Assembly (NCBI GenBank): GCA_910575435.1
Contig: CAJTGI010000002.1
Coordinates: 1-64,000 of the forward strand
Direction: 5' to 3'
DNA length: 64,000 nt
From: Clostridiaceae bacterium
GTDB taxonomy: Bacteria > Bacillota > Clostridia > Lachnospirales > Lachnospiraceae
Positions 9,511-17,018 of the stretch are shown piece after piece (position 1 is the stretch's first letter; each line of letters opens with the position of its first letter). Position numbers and translations under genes: made by a program. The notes under the pieces were generated by a model. It was not told the DNA's origin. It saw only the letters and a program-made list of their open reading frames with translations, and made no database searches.

Positions 9511-9550
9511 ATGAGGACGGAATGCGTGTGGCATTTCGTTCTCATTTTGC
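9511..9550 (+). terminator. terminator of the rnf operon
   Basis: GAGGACGGAATGC (9513-9525) pairs, with two G-U pairs, to GCATTTCGTTCTC (9531-9543), followed by ATTTTGC. The remaining sequence to 9751 is AT-rich with no gene that I can support. Confidence 0.6.
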
Positions 9551-9751
9551 TATATCTATATCTGTATTTTTATTAAAGATGGAGACAATCTCCGATGTTC
9601 TTAAATGGAAACACTGGTGAAAATAAAGAAGAGATACTGGATTTTAGAATAAGGCATAATCACAACAACTTACATTTGTGCAATGCCTTAGCAAGGAGGT
9701 TTTCGGGTAATTTGGTTGTTAAAAAAGGGATAACTAAAATAATATAGTGTA

Positions 9752-9780
9752 TTGACATAAATTGGTATATATTTTATTAT
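9752..9780 (+). promoter_or_regulatory. consensus-like promoter of the protease/toxin pair
   Basis: TTGACA (9752-9757), 17-base spacer, TATTAT (9775-9780), about 29 bases before the protease start. This is one of the best sigma-A type matches in the window. Confidence 0.65.
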
Positions 9781-9808
9781 GTGAAATAGATTTGCGGGGA
9801 ATTAGAAA

Positions 9809-10660
9809 ATGTGGATAAAAATGAACAATAGAAAAAAAATTATAATTTTAGGTTTATTGATAGTAACTTTTGTATTAGGAGCATTACTAAACTATTTTTT
9901 TATCAATTTAAATATTTTGCGCTTTGTTGAGTATTCGTCAGAAAGTAAAATTAGAAGTGTTGGAGAATATGGGAATAGAGGGCAAAATGTTAAAATAGCA
10001 ATACTAGATAGTGGAGTAAGTAGAGATCATCCAGAATTTTTAGATAATATAAAGAACGGACGTAATTTTGTATTGAAAAGGGAAAATACGGATGATGAAT
10101 TTGGACATGGAACATGGATTACAGGTATTATTGCAGCACAGGATAATAATAGTATAGGAATATGTGGAATTGCACCTGAAACAGAAATATATCCTTTGGT
10201 TATTTTAAATAAAGATGGGAGAGGGAAAATAAAGGATGTCATTGATGGGATAAGATGGTGTATGGATAATGAAGTAGATATCATCAATTTAAGTTTTTGT
10301 ACTCCTAAAGATGATAAAGATTTAAGAGAAATAATTGAAAAGGCTATTCAAAAAGGAATCATTGTTATTGCTAGTTATGACAATGAGAAGAAAAAAAGTT
10401 ATCCAGCACAGTACGAAAACGTAATTGGAGTAAAAAAAGATAAAAAAACGGATGAGATTTACATTATGGACAATATATGTTATGCGCCAGATGGCGTTAT
10501 AACAACGGATTTGAAAGGAGGTTATGTTAGGGCAAAGGGAAATTCAATTGCAACTGCAATTGTAAGCGGAAATGTATCATTGTTGATTTCACAATGTAAA
10601 TCAGATCATAAAATCTATGATGTAAATTCTATTAAGAAGATGTTGAATAAAAAGAAATAG
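9809..10660 (+). CDS. membrane-anchored subtilisin-like serine protease (S8)
   Basis: A 283-residue protein with one N-terminal hydrophobic segment (about 10-32) and then a compact subtilase domain. The catalytic triad is visible: Asp67 in ILDSGV, His100 in FGHGT, Ser246 in GNSIATA; the oxyanion Asn aligns at Asn192. The usual GTSMA around Ser is altered to GNSIA. There is no propeptide-sized region between anchor and catalytic domain. AT-rich, unlike the flanking rnf genes, which suggests transfer. It lies 19 bases before the secreted toxin-like gene in the same orientation, so it may process or activate that product outside the membrane; this is inference. A housekeeping exported protease is the alternative. 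Confidence 0.9.
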   Translation: MWIKMNNRKKIIILGLLIVTFVLGALLNYFFINLNILRFVEYSSESKIRSVGEYGNRGQNVKIAILDSGVSRDHPEFLDNIKNGRNFVLKRENTDDEFGHGTWITGIIAAQDNNSIGICGIAPETEIYPLVILNKDGRGKIKDVIDGIRWCMDNEVDIINLSFCTPKDDKDLREIIEKAIQKGIIVIASYDNEKKKSYPAQYENVIGVKKDKKTDEIYIMDNICYAPDGVITTDLKGGYVRAKGNSIATAIVSGNVSLLISQCKSDHKIYDVNSIKKMLNKKK

Positions 10661-10679
10661 CTTTTTGGAGGATTAAATA

Positions 10680-11501
10680 ATGAAGAAAAAAATTAAAAAA
10701 TTGCTTTGTTTATTGTTAGTGGTAAGTTTAATTATTGATTTATCATATATAAATGCGGAGGCGGCAAATGATGAAACAATGGTAGTAGATGGACATGCTA
10801 TTGATGTGGTTTCTAATGATGATAATGAAGCCGCAGTTTCAATTAGTATGAATGGAATTGAATATACTTTATCTCTAGACAAGGAAGACGGGGATTTTTC
10901 ACTATTGAAAGAAGAATACCCTGCTAGCATTTTTGGGGTTAATATAGGTAAGCCTGATGAGAGTGAATATGATGTTGAAGTTGAAGATACGACAGATGAT
11001 TGTATTGTAGCAGAGGCTGTGAACGTAGAAGACGAATCGGATACTGTGAGTGTAGATGAAACAGAGGTTGTTGCGCAAGCAGAACTGGTAATTGGAGCGG
11101 GTCTAGGGTATATTTTAACTCTATTATTAGAAGCGTTATTGGCTCTGGCAGCTACAGTTATTGTTGCAGGCATTGTGTATTATGCAGCGAACAGTATTGC
11201 GAAATCTCTCAAGAAAAAACAGCCAGGCGTGCATTATTATAGAGCGTATTTAAGTCGAAAAGATAATGTATATATTGGACCTAAATTTAAGTCTAAATCC
11301 AGTGCAGCAAGATATATGGCTTCCGGTGGCAATGTATTCGCAATCAGTTCAGGATACGCATACGATGTTTGCAAATCAGCGAGTCCAATTGGCAGAGTTT
11401 CAAACGTGCAAAAACATGCTGGAGAGGGAAGGAATTATCGTCATTATCATCCGATGTTAACAATTAAGAAGCAGTCTCATGCACATTGTTGGTTTCTTTA
11501 A
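10680..11501 (+). CDS. secreted toxin-like protein (possible SAR2788-type)
   Basis: A 273-residue protein with a signal peptide (about 1-29), an acidic region (about 30-135), a long Gly/Ala/Leu-rich hydrophobic segment (about 137-170), then a basic C-terminal domain (184-273) rich in aromatic residues and His (RHYHP at 254-258, HAHC at 267-270). A secreted acidic part, a membrane segment and a His-containing C-terminal domain resemble Firmicutes proteins annotated as SAR2788-family putative toxins; I match this from memory only. A strong TGGAGG precedes the ATG. It follows the subtilase by 19 bases, so the pair is probably co-transcribed. AT-rich like its neighbour. Confidence 0.6.
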   Translation: MKKKIKKLLCLLLVVSLIIDLSYINAEAANDETMVVDGHAIDVVSNDDNEAAVSISMNGIEYTLSLDKEDGDFSLLKEEYPASIFGVNIGKPDESEYDVEVEDTTDDCIVAEAVNVEDESDTVSVDETEVVAQAELVIGAGLGYILTLLLEALLALAATVIVAGIVYYAANSIAKSLKKKQPGVHYYRAYLSRKDNVYIGPKFKSKSSAARYMASGGNVFAISSGYAYDVCKSASPIGRVSNVQKHAGEGRNYRHYHPMLTIKKQSHAHCWFL

Positions 11502-11525
11502 TACTGGAAAATTAATCGAAAAAAA

Positions 11526-11575
11526 GATAATAACAGGACACGTGGAATTATTTTTTCCTCGCATCCTGTTATTAC
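11526..11575 (+). terminator. hairpin after the toxin-like gene
   Basis: GATAATAACAGGA (11526-11538) pairs with TCCTGTTATTAC (11564-11575). A T-run sits in the loop rather than after the stem, so termination is plausible but not certain. Confidence 0.45.
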
Positions 11576-11684
11576 TATAAAATTAAAAGGATTTACTATA
11601 ACATGCAATTAGTGTAATGTTGTATTAAAAATATTTTGGGAAGTTTAGTATAGATAAGAAAACTTTGAAAAAAAGAGGTAAACT

Positions 11685-12149
11685 ATGGGAAATAAATATA
11701 AAGTTTTTGATATTGATAAAGAGATTTATGGAAAAATGCTAAATTATTTGAGATCATGCGATCGGTTTTCTTTGGTAGAACCTATTGCAGATACTGCGGA
11801 TTATCCTGATATGCTTCCAGAACCAAAAGATAAATTGAGGGAATGGATGCTTGAAAGAAATCGCGTAACCCAGTGGCCAGGTACGAAAATCAAAGTCAGA
11901 GATAAGAGCCGCATGGCGGTTCAGCATTTTTATCAGTACCATAAAAAGAGTTTTGATGTGTTGATGCAGTATCAGGATTTTTATGAATATGACGATCAGA
12001 TGGATATCGCATTTTATTATCATGAGAAGTGCGTGCTTTACTGCGTTTCCCATGAGGAAATTTTGGCAATAGATAAGGATTATTGGGGGAATTTCTTTGA
12101 CGATTTGGACTGCGAATTGGTGAGTATGCGATCTGATTGCTGGATTTAG
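11685..12149 (+). CDS. uncharacterised cytosolic protein, possible immunity partner
   Basis: 154 residues, no signal peptide or membrane segment, rich in Tyr, Asp and Glu with many aromatic residues. AAAAAGAGG lies a few bases before the ATG. I do not recognise the family. It follows the toxin-like gene by about 180 bases on the same strand and shares its AT-rich composition. Position, size and acidic character fit an immunity protein, but nothing in the sequence proves this. Confidence 0.6.
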   Translation: MGNKYKVFDIDKEIYGKMLNYLRSCDRFSLVEPIADTADYPDMLPEPKDKLREWMLERNRVTQWPGTKIKVRDKSRMAVQHFYQYHKKSFDVLMQYQDFYEYDDQMDIAFYYHEKCVLYCVSHEEILAIDKDYWGNFFDDLDCELVSMRSDCWI

Positions 12150-12163
12150 GTTCTTTCCCACTC

Positions 12164-12826
12164 AATATATATTCATATTGGCATTATGACATGAGATATG
12201 TTAGTTTGTATGTTCCTTTAGAGCAGTTTAAGCAGATTGTCTGTACGATGTTCACAACCGACTGGGAGGGATTTAAGCAAAAATATGATAGCGGCAATCC
12301 CTATGCCATGAATGTAATAAAGGGATGCTATGTATATGTAGGTGAGATAGTTGATGTGAATCGCTGTGTAGCAGTATTAAAGGAAAAGGGTTATCATGCC
12401 AATTATACAATGAAGGCATTTGATCATGTAAGTGCTTCTATTCGCATGATGGAAATTATTATTGCTCTGTTTATGATAATGTTTTATGTGATTTCTTATA
12501 TCGTGATATATATTTCGATAAATGCTTATTACCGAATGTAGAGTCGTGACATGGGTATTTTGAAGCAGATGGGCTTTTCTAGACAGACGCTAAGCAGGAT
12601 ATACTTTGGGATTGTAAAAAAGCCATTCATGGGAGTTCTTTTTTTGCTTCTGATTTTTATTATCGGCATGGGGATATTGTTTGTTAAAAACGGATATCTG
12701 ATATTGGCGGTACTGTTAAGCATATTGTTATTATATCTTATTATGATAGTTTCTATTAAATCGCTGGTTCATCGTATCATAGAAAAACCAATGCTGGAAT
12801 TATTAAAAGAGAAAGAATTTGAGTAG
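12164..12826 (+). pseudogene. FtsX-like ABC permease remnant with in-frame stop
   Basis: One reading frame encodes the C-terminal part of a MacB/FtsX-type permease: an extracytoplasmic stretch, a hydrophobic segment (IIIALFMIMFYVISYIV), then the typical cytoplasmic block SRDMGILKQMGFSRQTL, and two more hydrophobic segments. A TAG at 12539-12541 splits it immediately before SRDMGILKQ, and the frame stays the same on both sides, so this is a nonsense mutation and not a frameshift. The N-terminal half and ATPase are missing. It was probably an export or self-protection transporter tied to the neighbouring toxin-like locus. Confidence 0.75.
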
Positions 12827-12889
12827 AATCATTAAATCATTAATAGCCGGAGTTATTGATAGGAAAGTTTACATTTTGCTGCATATAAA

Positions 12890-12964
12890 TATTCGTATTG
12901 GCATTATGACATGGGGTATGTTAATATAATGATAAATCCGTTTGAAATATTTTTTGTCAGGTGA
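12890..12964 (+). pseudogene. second, shorter permease remnant
   Basis: The frame reads YSYWHYDMGYVNIMINPFE and stops at 12962. This matches YSYWHYDMRYVSLYVPLEQ of the first permease remnant (12167 onward) both in protein and in DNA (TATTGGCATTATGACATG is shared). It is therefore a relic of a paralogous or duplicated permease gene. Confidence 0.6.
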
Positions 12965-13042
12965 ATGGATATTGTGTTCTCAGTCGTATTATTAGTGAAG
13001 TGGTTAAAAAAGATGAAGTATGTTAAGATGGAGGATGCAGAT

Positions 13043-14002
13043 ATGAAGAAGGTATTGACAGGCGTTTTGACACTGGCCATAGTGGCTTCTGTGGGGGCAA
13101 CAGTTGCATTTGCGGCAGATTTTCGTGGATGCAGGGGGAATTTTGTGGATGCGGATGGAAATGGCATTTGCGACAATTATGGGACAGATTGCAGAGATGG
13201 AAATGGCTGCGGAAACTATGTGGACGCAGATGGGGATGGTGTCTGTGATAATTTTGGCACGAATTCCAATGCCCGTCCCAATAGCCAGGTGAATGGCATG
13301 GACGGTGCCGATAGTGCAATGGATGTGGCAAGTGATGCCAATGCAATTTCAGATAGCAAAGATAAGGCACCTGCAAAAGGCAAAATTGCCACTGTAGGCG
13401 GACTGAAATACAAGGTCACCAAATCGGCCACAAAAAATGGCACGGTTGCCGTATCCGGCATCAAGAATAAGAAAGCCAAAAGCGCAACGATTCCTGCAAA
13501 GGTCAAGATTGGTGGCTACACATTTAAAGTGACTTCTATCGCATCAAGGGCATTTAGCGGCTGCAAGAAATTAAGCAGGATTAAGATCAAGGGCACCAGC
13601 ATTAAATCTGTTGGAAAGAAGGCGTTCTACAAGGTTCCCAAGTCTGCAAAAGCCATTGTTCCCAGCGATAAGAAAACTGCTTACAAAAAAATATTGAAAA
13701 AAGGCGGTTTTTGCGGGGCATGCCGTGTGAATGCTGTGAATAGTAGCACGGACTCAAGCAGTTCTGCGAACAAGGCCCGGAGCAATCCCGCAAATAACGG
13801 CAGGGGATATAATGGCAGGGGAAATTATGTGGATGCGGACGGCGATGGCGTTTGCGATAATTATGGAACGAATGGTTGCGGTAGAAATTACGTGGATTCG
13901 GATGGCGATGGCGTATGTGACAATTATGCCACCAGAGGCGGCTATGGATGCGGAGCAGGAGGACGCGGCTGCCATGGGGCAGGCTGGGGAAGAAGGAATT
14001 AG
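13043..14002 (+). CDS. secreted protein with Ca-loop-like repeats and BspA-type C-terminal module
   Basis: 319 residues. A signal peptide (1-25, ending VAFAA) is followed by four copies of a (F/Y)VD(A/S)DG(D/N)G(V/I)CDN(Y/F) motif at about 34-48, 59-73, 262-276 and 283-297, which resemble dockerin/EF-hand calcium loops but carry a Cys. Between the pairs sits the Lys-rich module (about 112-222) also present in the LRR proteins at 1355-3970 and 19196-20509. The C-terminus is Gly/Cys-rich. GGAGG eight bases before ATG 13043 decides the start; further in-frame ATGs upstream have no comparable site. It is followed by a sigma/anti-sigma pair 75 bases downstream and may be part of the same unit. Confidence 0.8.
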   Translation: MKKVLTGVLTLAIVASVGATVAFAADFRGCRGNFVDADGNGICDNYGTDCRDGNGCGNYVDADGDGVCDNFGTNSNARPNSQVNGMDGADSAMDVASDANAISDSKDKAPAKGKIATVGGLKYKVTKSATKNGTVAVSGIKNKKAKSATIPAKVKIGGYTFKVTSIASRAFSGCKKLSRIKIKGTSIKSVGKKAFYKVPKSAKAIVPSDKKTAYKKILKKGGFCGACRVNAVNSSTDSSSSANKARSNPANNGRGYNGRGNYVDADGDGVCDNYGTNGCGRNYVDSDGDGVCDNYATRGGYGCGAGGRGCHGAGWGRRN

Positions 14003-14076
14003 GGAATCTCAGGCGGTCGCATTGCATGCATATGTTTTGCGGTTGCCGCGAGAATCATGCGGGTGAGGAATTTACT

Positions 14077-14559
14077 ATGCGGAGCGAAGAAGAAGTCAAT
14101 AGAGCCATCGAGCGTCATGCTGACACGATTCGGCGGCTCTGTATGATACATTTGAAAAATTATGCTGATGCTGAGGACATATTTCAGAATGTATTTCTGA
14201 AATATGTCCTTAGTTCTATTTCTTTTGAGAGCGAGGAGCATGAGAGGGCTTGGATGATTCGGGTGACGGTCAATGCGTGCAAGGACTTGCTTAAGAGTTT
14301 TTACCGAAGCAGGACGGTGTCTCTGGATGATTTGGTGGATTGGCCGGCAGAGGCGCCTGCCGATCACCGAGAAGTGCTGGAGGCAGTTCTATCCCTTCCC
14401 CAAAAGCATAGGGTGGTGGTCTATCTGCATTATTATGAGGGATATACTGCTCCTGAAATAGGTCGGATATTGGGCAAAAATGTCAACACGGTGTATACGC
14501 TTTTAACTCGGTCCAGACAGATGCTGAAGAAGGAATTGGAGGGCTTTGACGATGAATGA
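14077..14559 (+). CDS. ECF-type RNA polymerase sigma factor
   Basis: 160 residues with sigma region 2 (DAEDIFQNVFLKYV, about 31-44) and sigma region 4 (LPQKHRVVVYLHYYEGYTA, EIGRILGKNVNTV, about 106-150) ending in a basic recognition helix. ATG 14077 follows GTGAGGA; a longer frame upstream overlaps the previous gene and is unlikely. It overlaps the anti-sigma start by 8 bases (ATGAATGA), the classic coupled arrangement. Its target genes are unknown; the secreted-protein gene just upstream is a candidate. A perfect 14-bp inverted repeat lies within the coding sequence. Confidence 0.92.
   Translation: MRSEEEVNRAIERHADTIRRLCMIHLKNYADAEDIFQNVFLKYVLSSISFESEEHERAWMIRVTVNACKDLLKSFYRSRTVSLDDLVDWPAEAPADHREVLEAVLSLPQKHRVVVYLHYYEGYTAPEIGRILGKNVNTVYTLLTRSRQMLKKELEGFDDE
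14171..14213. repeat. perfect inverted repeat inside the sigma-factor gene
   Basis: AGGACATATTTCAG (14174-14187) and CTGAAATATGTCCT (14197-14210) are perfect complements around a 9-base loop; with one G-U pair the stem extends to 17 bp. It falls on codons of the conserved region 2, so coding constraint would not favour it by chance. Confidence 0.7.
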
Positions 14560-15334
14560 TAAATGGAAACAGGCTTTTGGAGAAATTCATGCGGAAGAGG
14601 CATTGAAAGAGAGTACCAGAAGATTTCTTGTCCAGAAAACCGGGAACTATAGAAAATATCATGGCTGGGGGTACAAGCGACTGATTCCGGTGGTGGCGAG
14701 CATGGTAATCCTTCTGGCAGGCTGGGGTGGCTATCAAATATATTTCAAGCCGATTTCGGTGATTAGCATTGACGTAAATCCATCTCTGGAACTGGGAGTG
14801 AATCGTTTTGACAGGGTGGTTTCCGTAAGGGGATTTAACGAGGATGGGAGGAGGCTGGCGGATTCCGTGAATGTAAAGCATGCAGAATATACGGATGCGT
14901 TGGAGCAGATACTGTCTAGCGAGAGCGTGAGGAGATGCCTGGGGCGGGACGAGGTTGTCACGATTGACGTGGTGGGAGATGACGAGAGAGCGTGTGGCAG
15001 GATGCTCTCCAATATCAAGCATTGCACTTCCGGCCACAGAAATACTTACTGTGGCTCATCTAATCTTGAGGATGTGGAAGCGGCCCACGAATTGGGTTTA
15101 TCTTACGGGAAGTATAGGGCATATTTAGAACTGCGTGAACTTGATCCTGATGTGGCGCCGGAGGATGTTCAGGGAATGACTATGAGGGAAATTCGGGATT
15201 TGATTGAAAGATTGTCGGGGAATGGTTCGGAAGAAATTCCCCAAGACAACTCTCGGGGGATGCATGGAGGCGGTCATGGAGGCAATGGCAGAGGCCACGG
15301 AGGAGGCCATCATGGCGGCAACGGCAGATGGTAA
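14552..15334 (+). CDS. RsgI-like membrane anti-sigma factor with Gly/His-rich tail
   Basis: 260 residues: a cytosolic N-terminal part (1-43) for sigma binding, one membrane helix (about 44-64), then an extracytoplasmic domain containing ISIDVNPSLELGVNRFDRVV, the hallmark of the RsgI/anti-sigma-I periplasmic region. The last 25 residues are Gly and His only with a few others (HGGGHGG, HGGGHHGG), which suggests metal binding or surface sensing. ATG 14552 has GGAGGG eight bases upstream; a TTG at 14546 is an alternative. It would hold the upstream sigma factor inactive until an external signal arrives. Confidence 0.85.
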   Translation: MNDKWKQAFGEIHAEEALKESTRRFLVQKTGNYRKYHGWGYKRLIPVVASMVILLAGWGGYQIYFKPISVISIDVNPSLELGVNRFDRVVSVRGFNEDGRRLADSVNVKHAEYTDALEQILSSESVRRCLGRDEVVTIDVVGDDERACGRMLSNIKHCTSGHRNTYCGSSNLEDVEAAHELGLSYGKYRAYLELRELDPDVAPEDVQGMTMREIRDLIERLSGNGSEEIPQDNSRGMHGGGHGGNGRGHGGGHHGGNGRW

Positions 15335-15423
15335 TTCTGGCTGGAAGGATTGTCGCAGTTGGTCGTAGAGCGGACGGTAACGAGATCGGGGCATTATGCA
15401 GAAAAATCATTATTTTGTTGATA

Positions 15424-15540
15424 AAAAATGCGATTTTGTGGTATAATAGCAAAAAACAAAATGCGATTTTGTAGTAATTAGCACAAAAACAAAATGCGAT
15501 TTTGTAGTATAATGGCAAAAAACAAAATGCGATTTTGCAC
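15424..15540. repeat. four tandem 33-bp repeats with internal -10-like boxes
   Basis: Copies begin at 15424, 15457, 15490 and 15523, exactly 33 bases apart. The core AAAATGCGATTTTG is identical in all four and is almost palindromic. Copies 1 and 3 continue with TATAATRGC, copy 2 with a degenerate TAATTAGC, and copy 4 is cut off after the core. The array ends about 50 bases before the ATPase start, so it probably acts as its promoter/operator region. Confidence 0.85.
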
Positions 15541-15590
15541 GAAAGCGCTTTTTGTATGCCATTGTTGCTTGCATCTGCGGAGGTTGGAAA

Positions 15591-16919
15591 ATGTTTCGGA
15601 GAAAAATATATGATCGTCTGGTGGAGTGGAAGAGAGAGTCCCAGGGGAAGACGGCGTTGCTTATCGAGGGGGCGAGGCGAATTGGGAAATCCACTGTAGC
15701 GGAGGAGTTTGCAAAAAATGAATACAAGAATTACATCCTGATTGATTTTTCCATGGCTTCAAAGGATGTGAAAGAATTGTTTGAGGATGTCTCGGATCTG
15801 GATTACCTGTTTCTCCGATTGCAACTGCAGTACGGGGTGGATTTGAAGGAGAGGGAGTCCCTGATTATTTTTGACGAGATTCAGCTCTGCCCCCTGGCGC
15901 GGCAGGCGATTAAGTCTTTGGTGAAGGATGGCAGGTACGATTATATCGAGACGGGTTCCCTGATTTCTATCAGACGAAACGTAAAAGATATTCTGATTCC
16001 CAGCGAGGAGCGAAAGATTAATATGTATCCCATGGATTATGAAGAATTTCTGTGGGCGCTGGGCGATTCTGCCACGATGACCGTTCTTAGGAGGGCCTTT
16101 GAAGCGGGGGTGCCGCTGGGGGAGCAGGTCAACCGGAAGATGCTCAGGGATTTTCGGCTATATATGCTGGTTGGCGGGATGCCCCAAGTGGTGAATGAGT
16201 ATATTGAGACGAATAATTTCAGGAAAGTGGATGCCATCAAGCGGGATATTCTAAATCTTTATGAAGATGATTTTAAGAAAATAGACCCCACGGGGAAGGT
16301 TTCCCTTCTCTTTGACGCCATTCCGGCCCAGTTGAACAAGAATGCCTCCAGGTACCAGGTGTCCAGCGTGCTACAGGGAACCAGGGCGGACAGCGTTCTC
16401 GAGTTTATTGCTGAATTGAAGGATTCCAGAACGGTTCTGGTATCCTACCATTCTAACGATCCTGGTGCGGGGATGTCGAACCATAAGGATTTATCTAAGT
16501 TCAAGCTTTATCTGTGCGATACAGGGCTGTTTGCCACATTGATGTTTAAGGACAGAGATTTTACGGAAAATGATATCTATCAGAAATTGCTGAGCGATAA
16601 ATTGGGTGCGAATCTGGGATATCTATATGAAAATATGGTGGCCCAGATGCTTGTGGCAAATGGCAATGAATTATTCTACCATTCGTTTATGAATAAATCC
16701 TCCAGGCATAACTATGAGGTGGATTTCCTTCTGGCGAGGAAGAATAAAATCTGCCCCATCGAGGTGAAATCCTCAGGCTATAAGGCCCATGCTTCTCTGG
16801 ATGCCTTCGGGAGGAAATTTTCTGATCGGATATTTCAGAGATATCTCATCTATACGAAGGATGTCAGGAAGGAGGAGGATATTGTCTGCCTGCCTGTATA
16901 TATGGCGGGAATGCTGTAG
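15591..16919 (+). CDS. AAA-type ATPase with DUF4143 nuclease-like C-terminus
   Basis: 442 residues. The Walker A motif is GARRIGKST (27-35) and Walker B is LIIFDEIQ (91-98); this is the AAA_14 family. The C-terminal DUF4143 part holds YEVDFLL...CPIEVKSSG, the PD-(D/E)xK-like arrangement seen in these proteins. ATG 15591 follows TGCGGAGG; an in-frame ATG at 15552 lacks a site. Such ATPases are common in multiple copies in gut anaerobes; their biological role is not settled, and defence or mobile-element functions have been suggested. Unlinked in function to the neighbours as far as can be seen. Confidence 0.88.
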   Translation: MFRRKIYDRLVEWKRESQGKTALLIEGARRIGKSTVAEEFAKNEYKNYILIDFSMASKDVKELFEDVSDLDYLFLRLQLQYGVDLKERESLIIFDEIQLCPLARQAIKSLVKDGRYDYIETGSLISIRRNVKDILIPSEERKINMYPMDYEEFLWALGDSATMTVLRRAFEAGVPLGEQVNRKMLRDFRLYMLVGGMPQVVNEYIETNNFRKVDAIKRDILNLYEDDFKKIDPTGKVSLLFDAIPAQLNKNASRYQVSSVLQGTRADSVLEFIAELKDSRTVLVSYHSNDPGAGMSNHKDLSKFKLYLCDTGLFATLMFKDRDFTENDIYQKLLSDKLGANLGYLYENMVAQMLVANGNELFYHSFMNKSSRHNYEVDFLLARKNKICPIEVKSSGYKAHASLDAFGRKFSDRIFQRYLIYTKDVRKEEDIVCLPVYMAGML

Positions 16920-17018
16920 TATGGGGATTGGATATGGATGAATATGTAATCCCAAGGATTATGGTTGATTATTTGATGGGATTGAAATTATTATAATTGA
17001 GAGGAAGGAATAGAAAAA

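Noticed and set aside
10027-10287. minus-strand frame inside the subtilase gene
   Set aside because: Antisense to the catalytic domain; no ribosome site.
15424-15540. CRISPR-like array of four 33-bp repeats
   Set aside because: The repeats are directly tandem with no unique spacers, and no cas genes are near.
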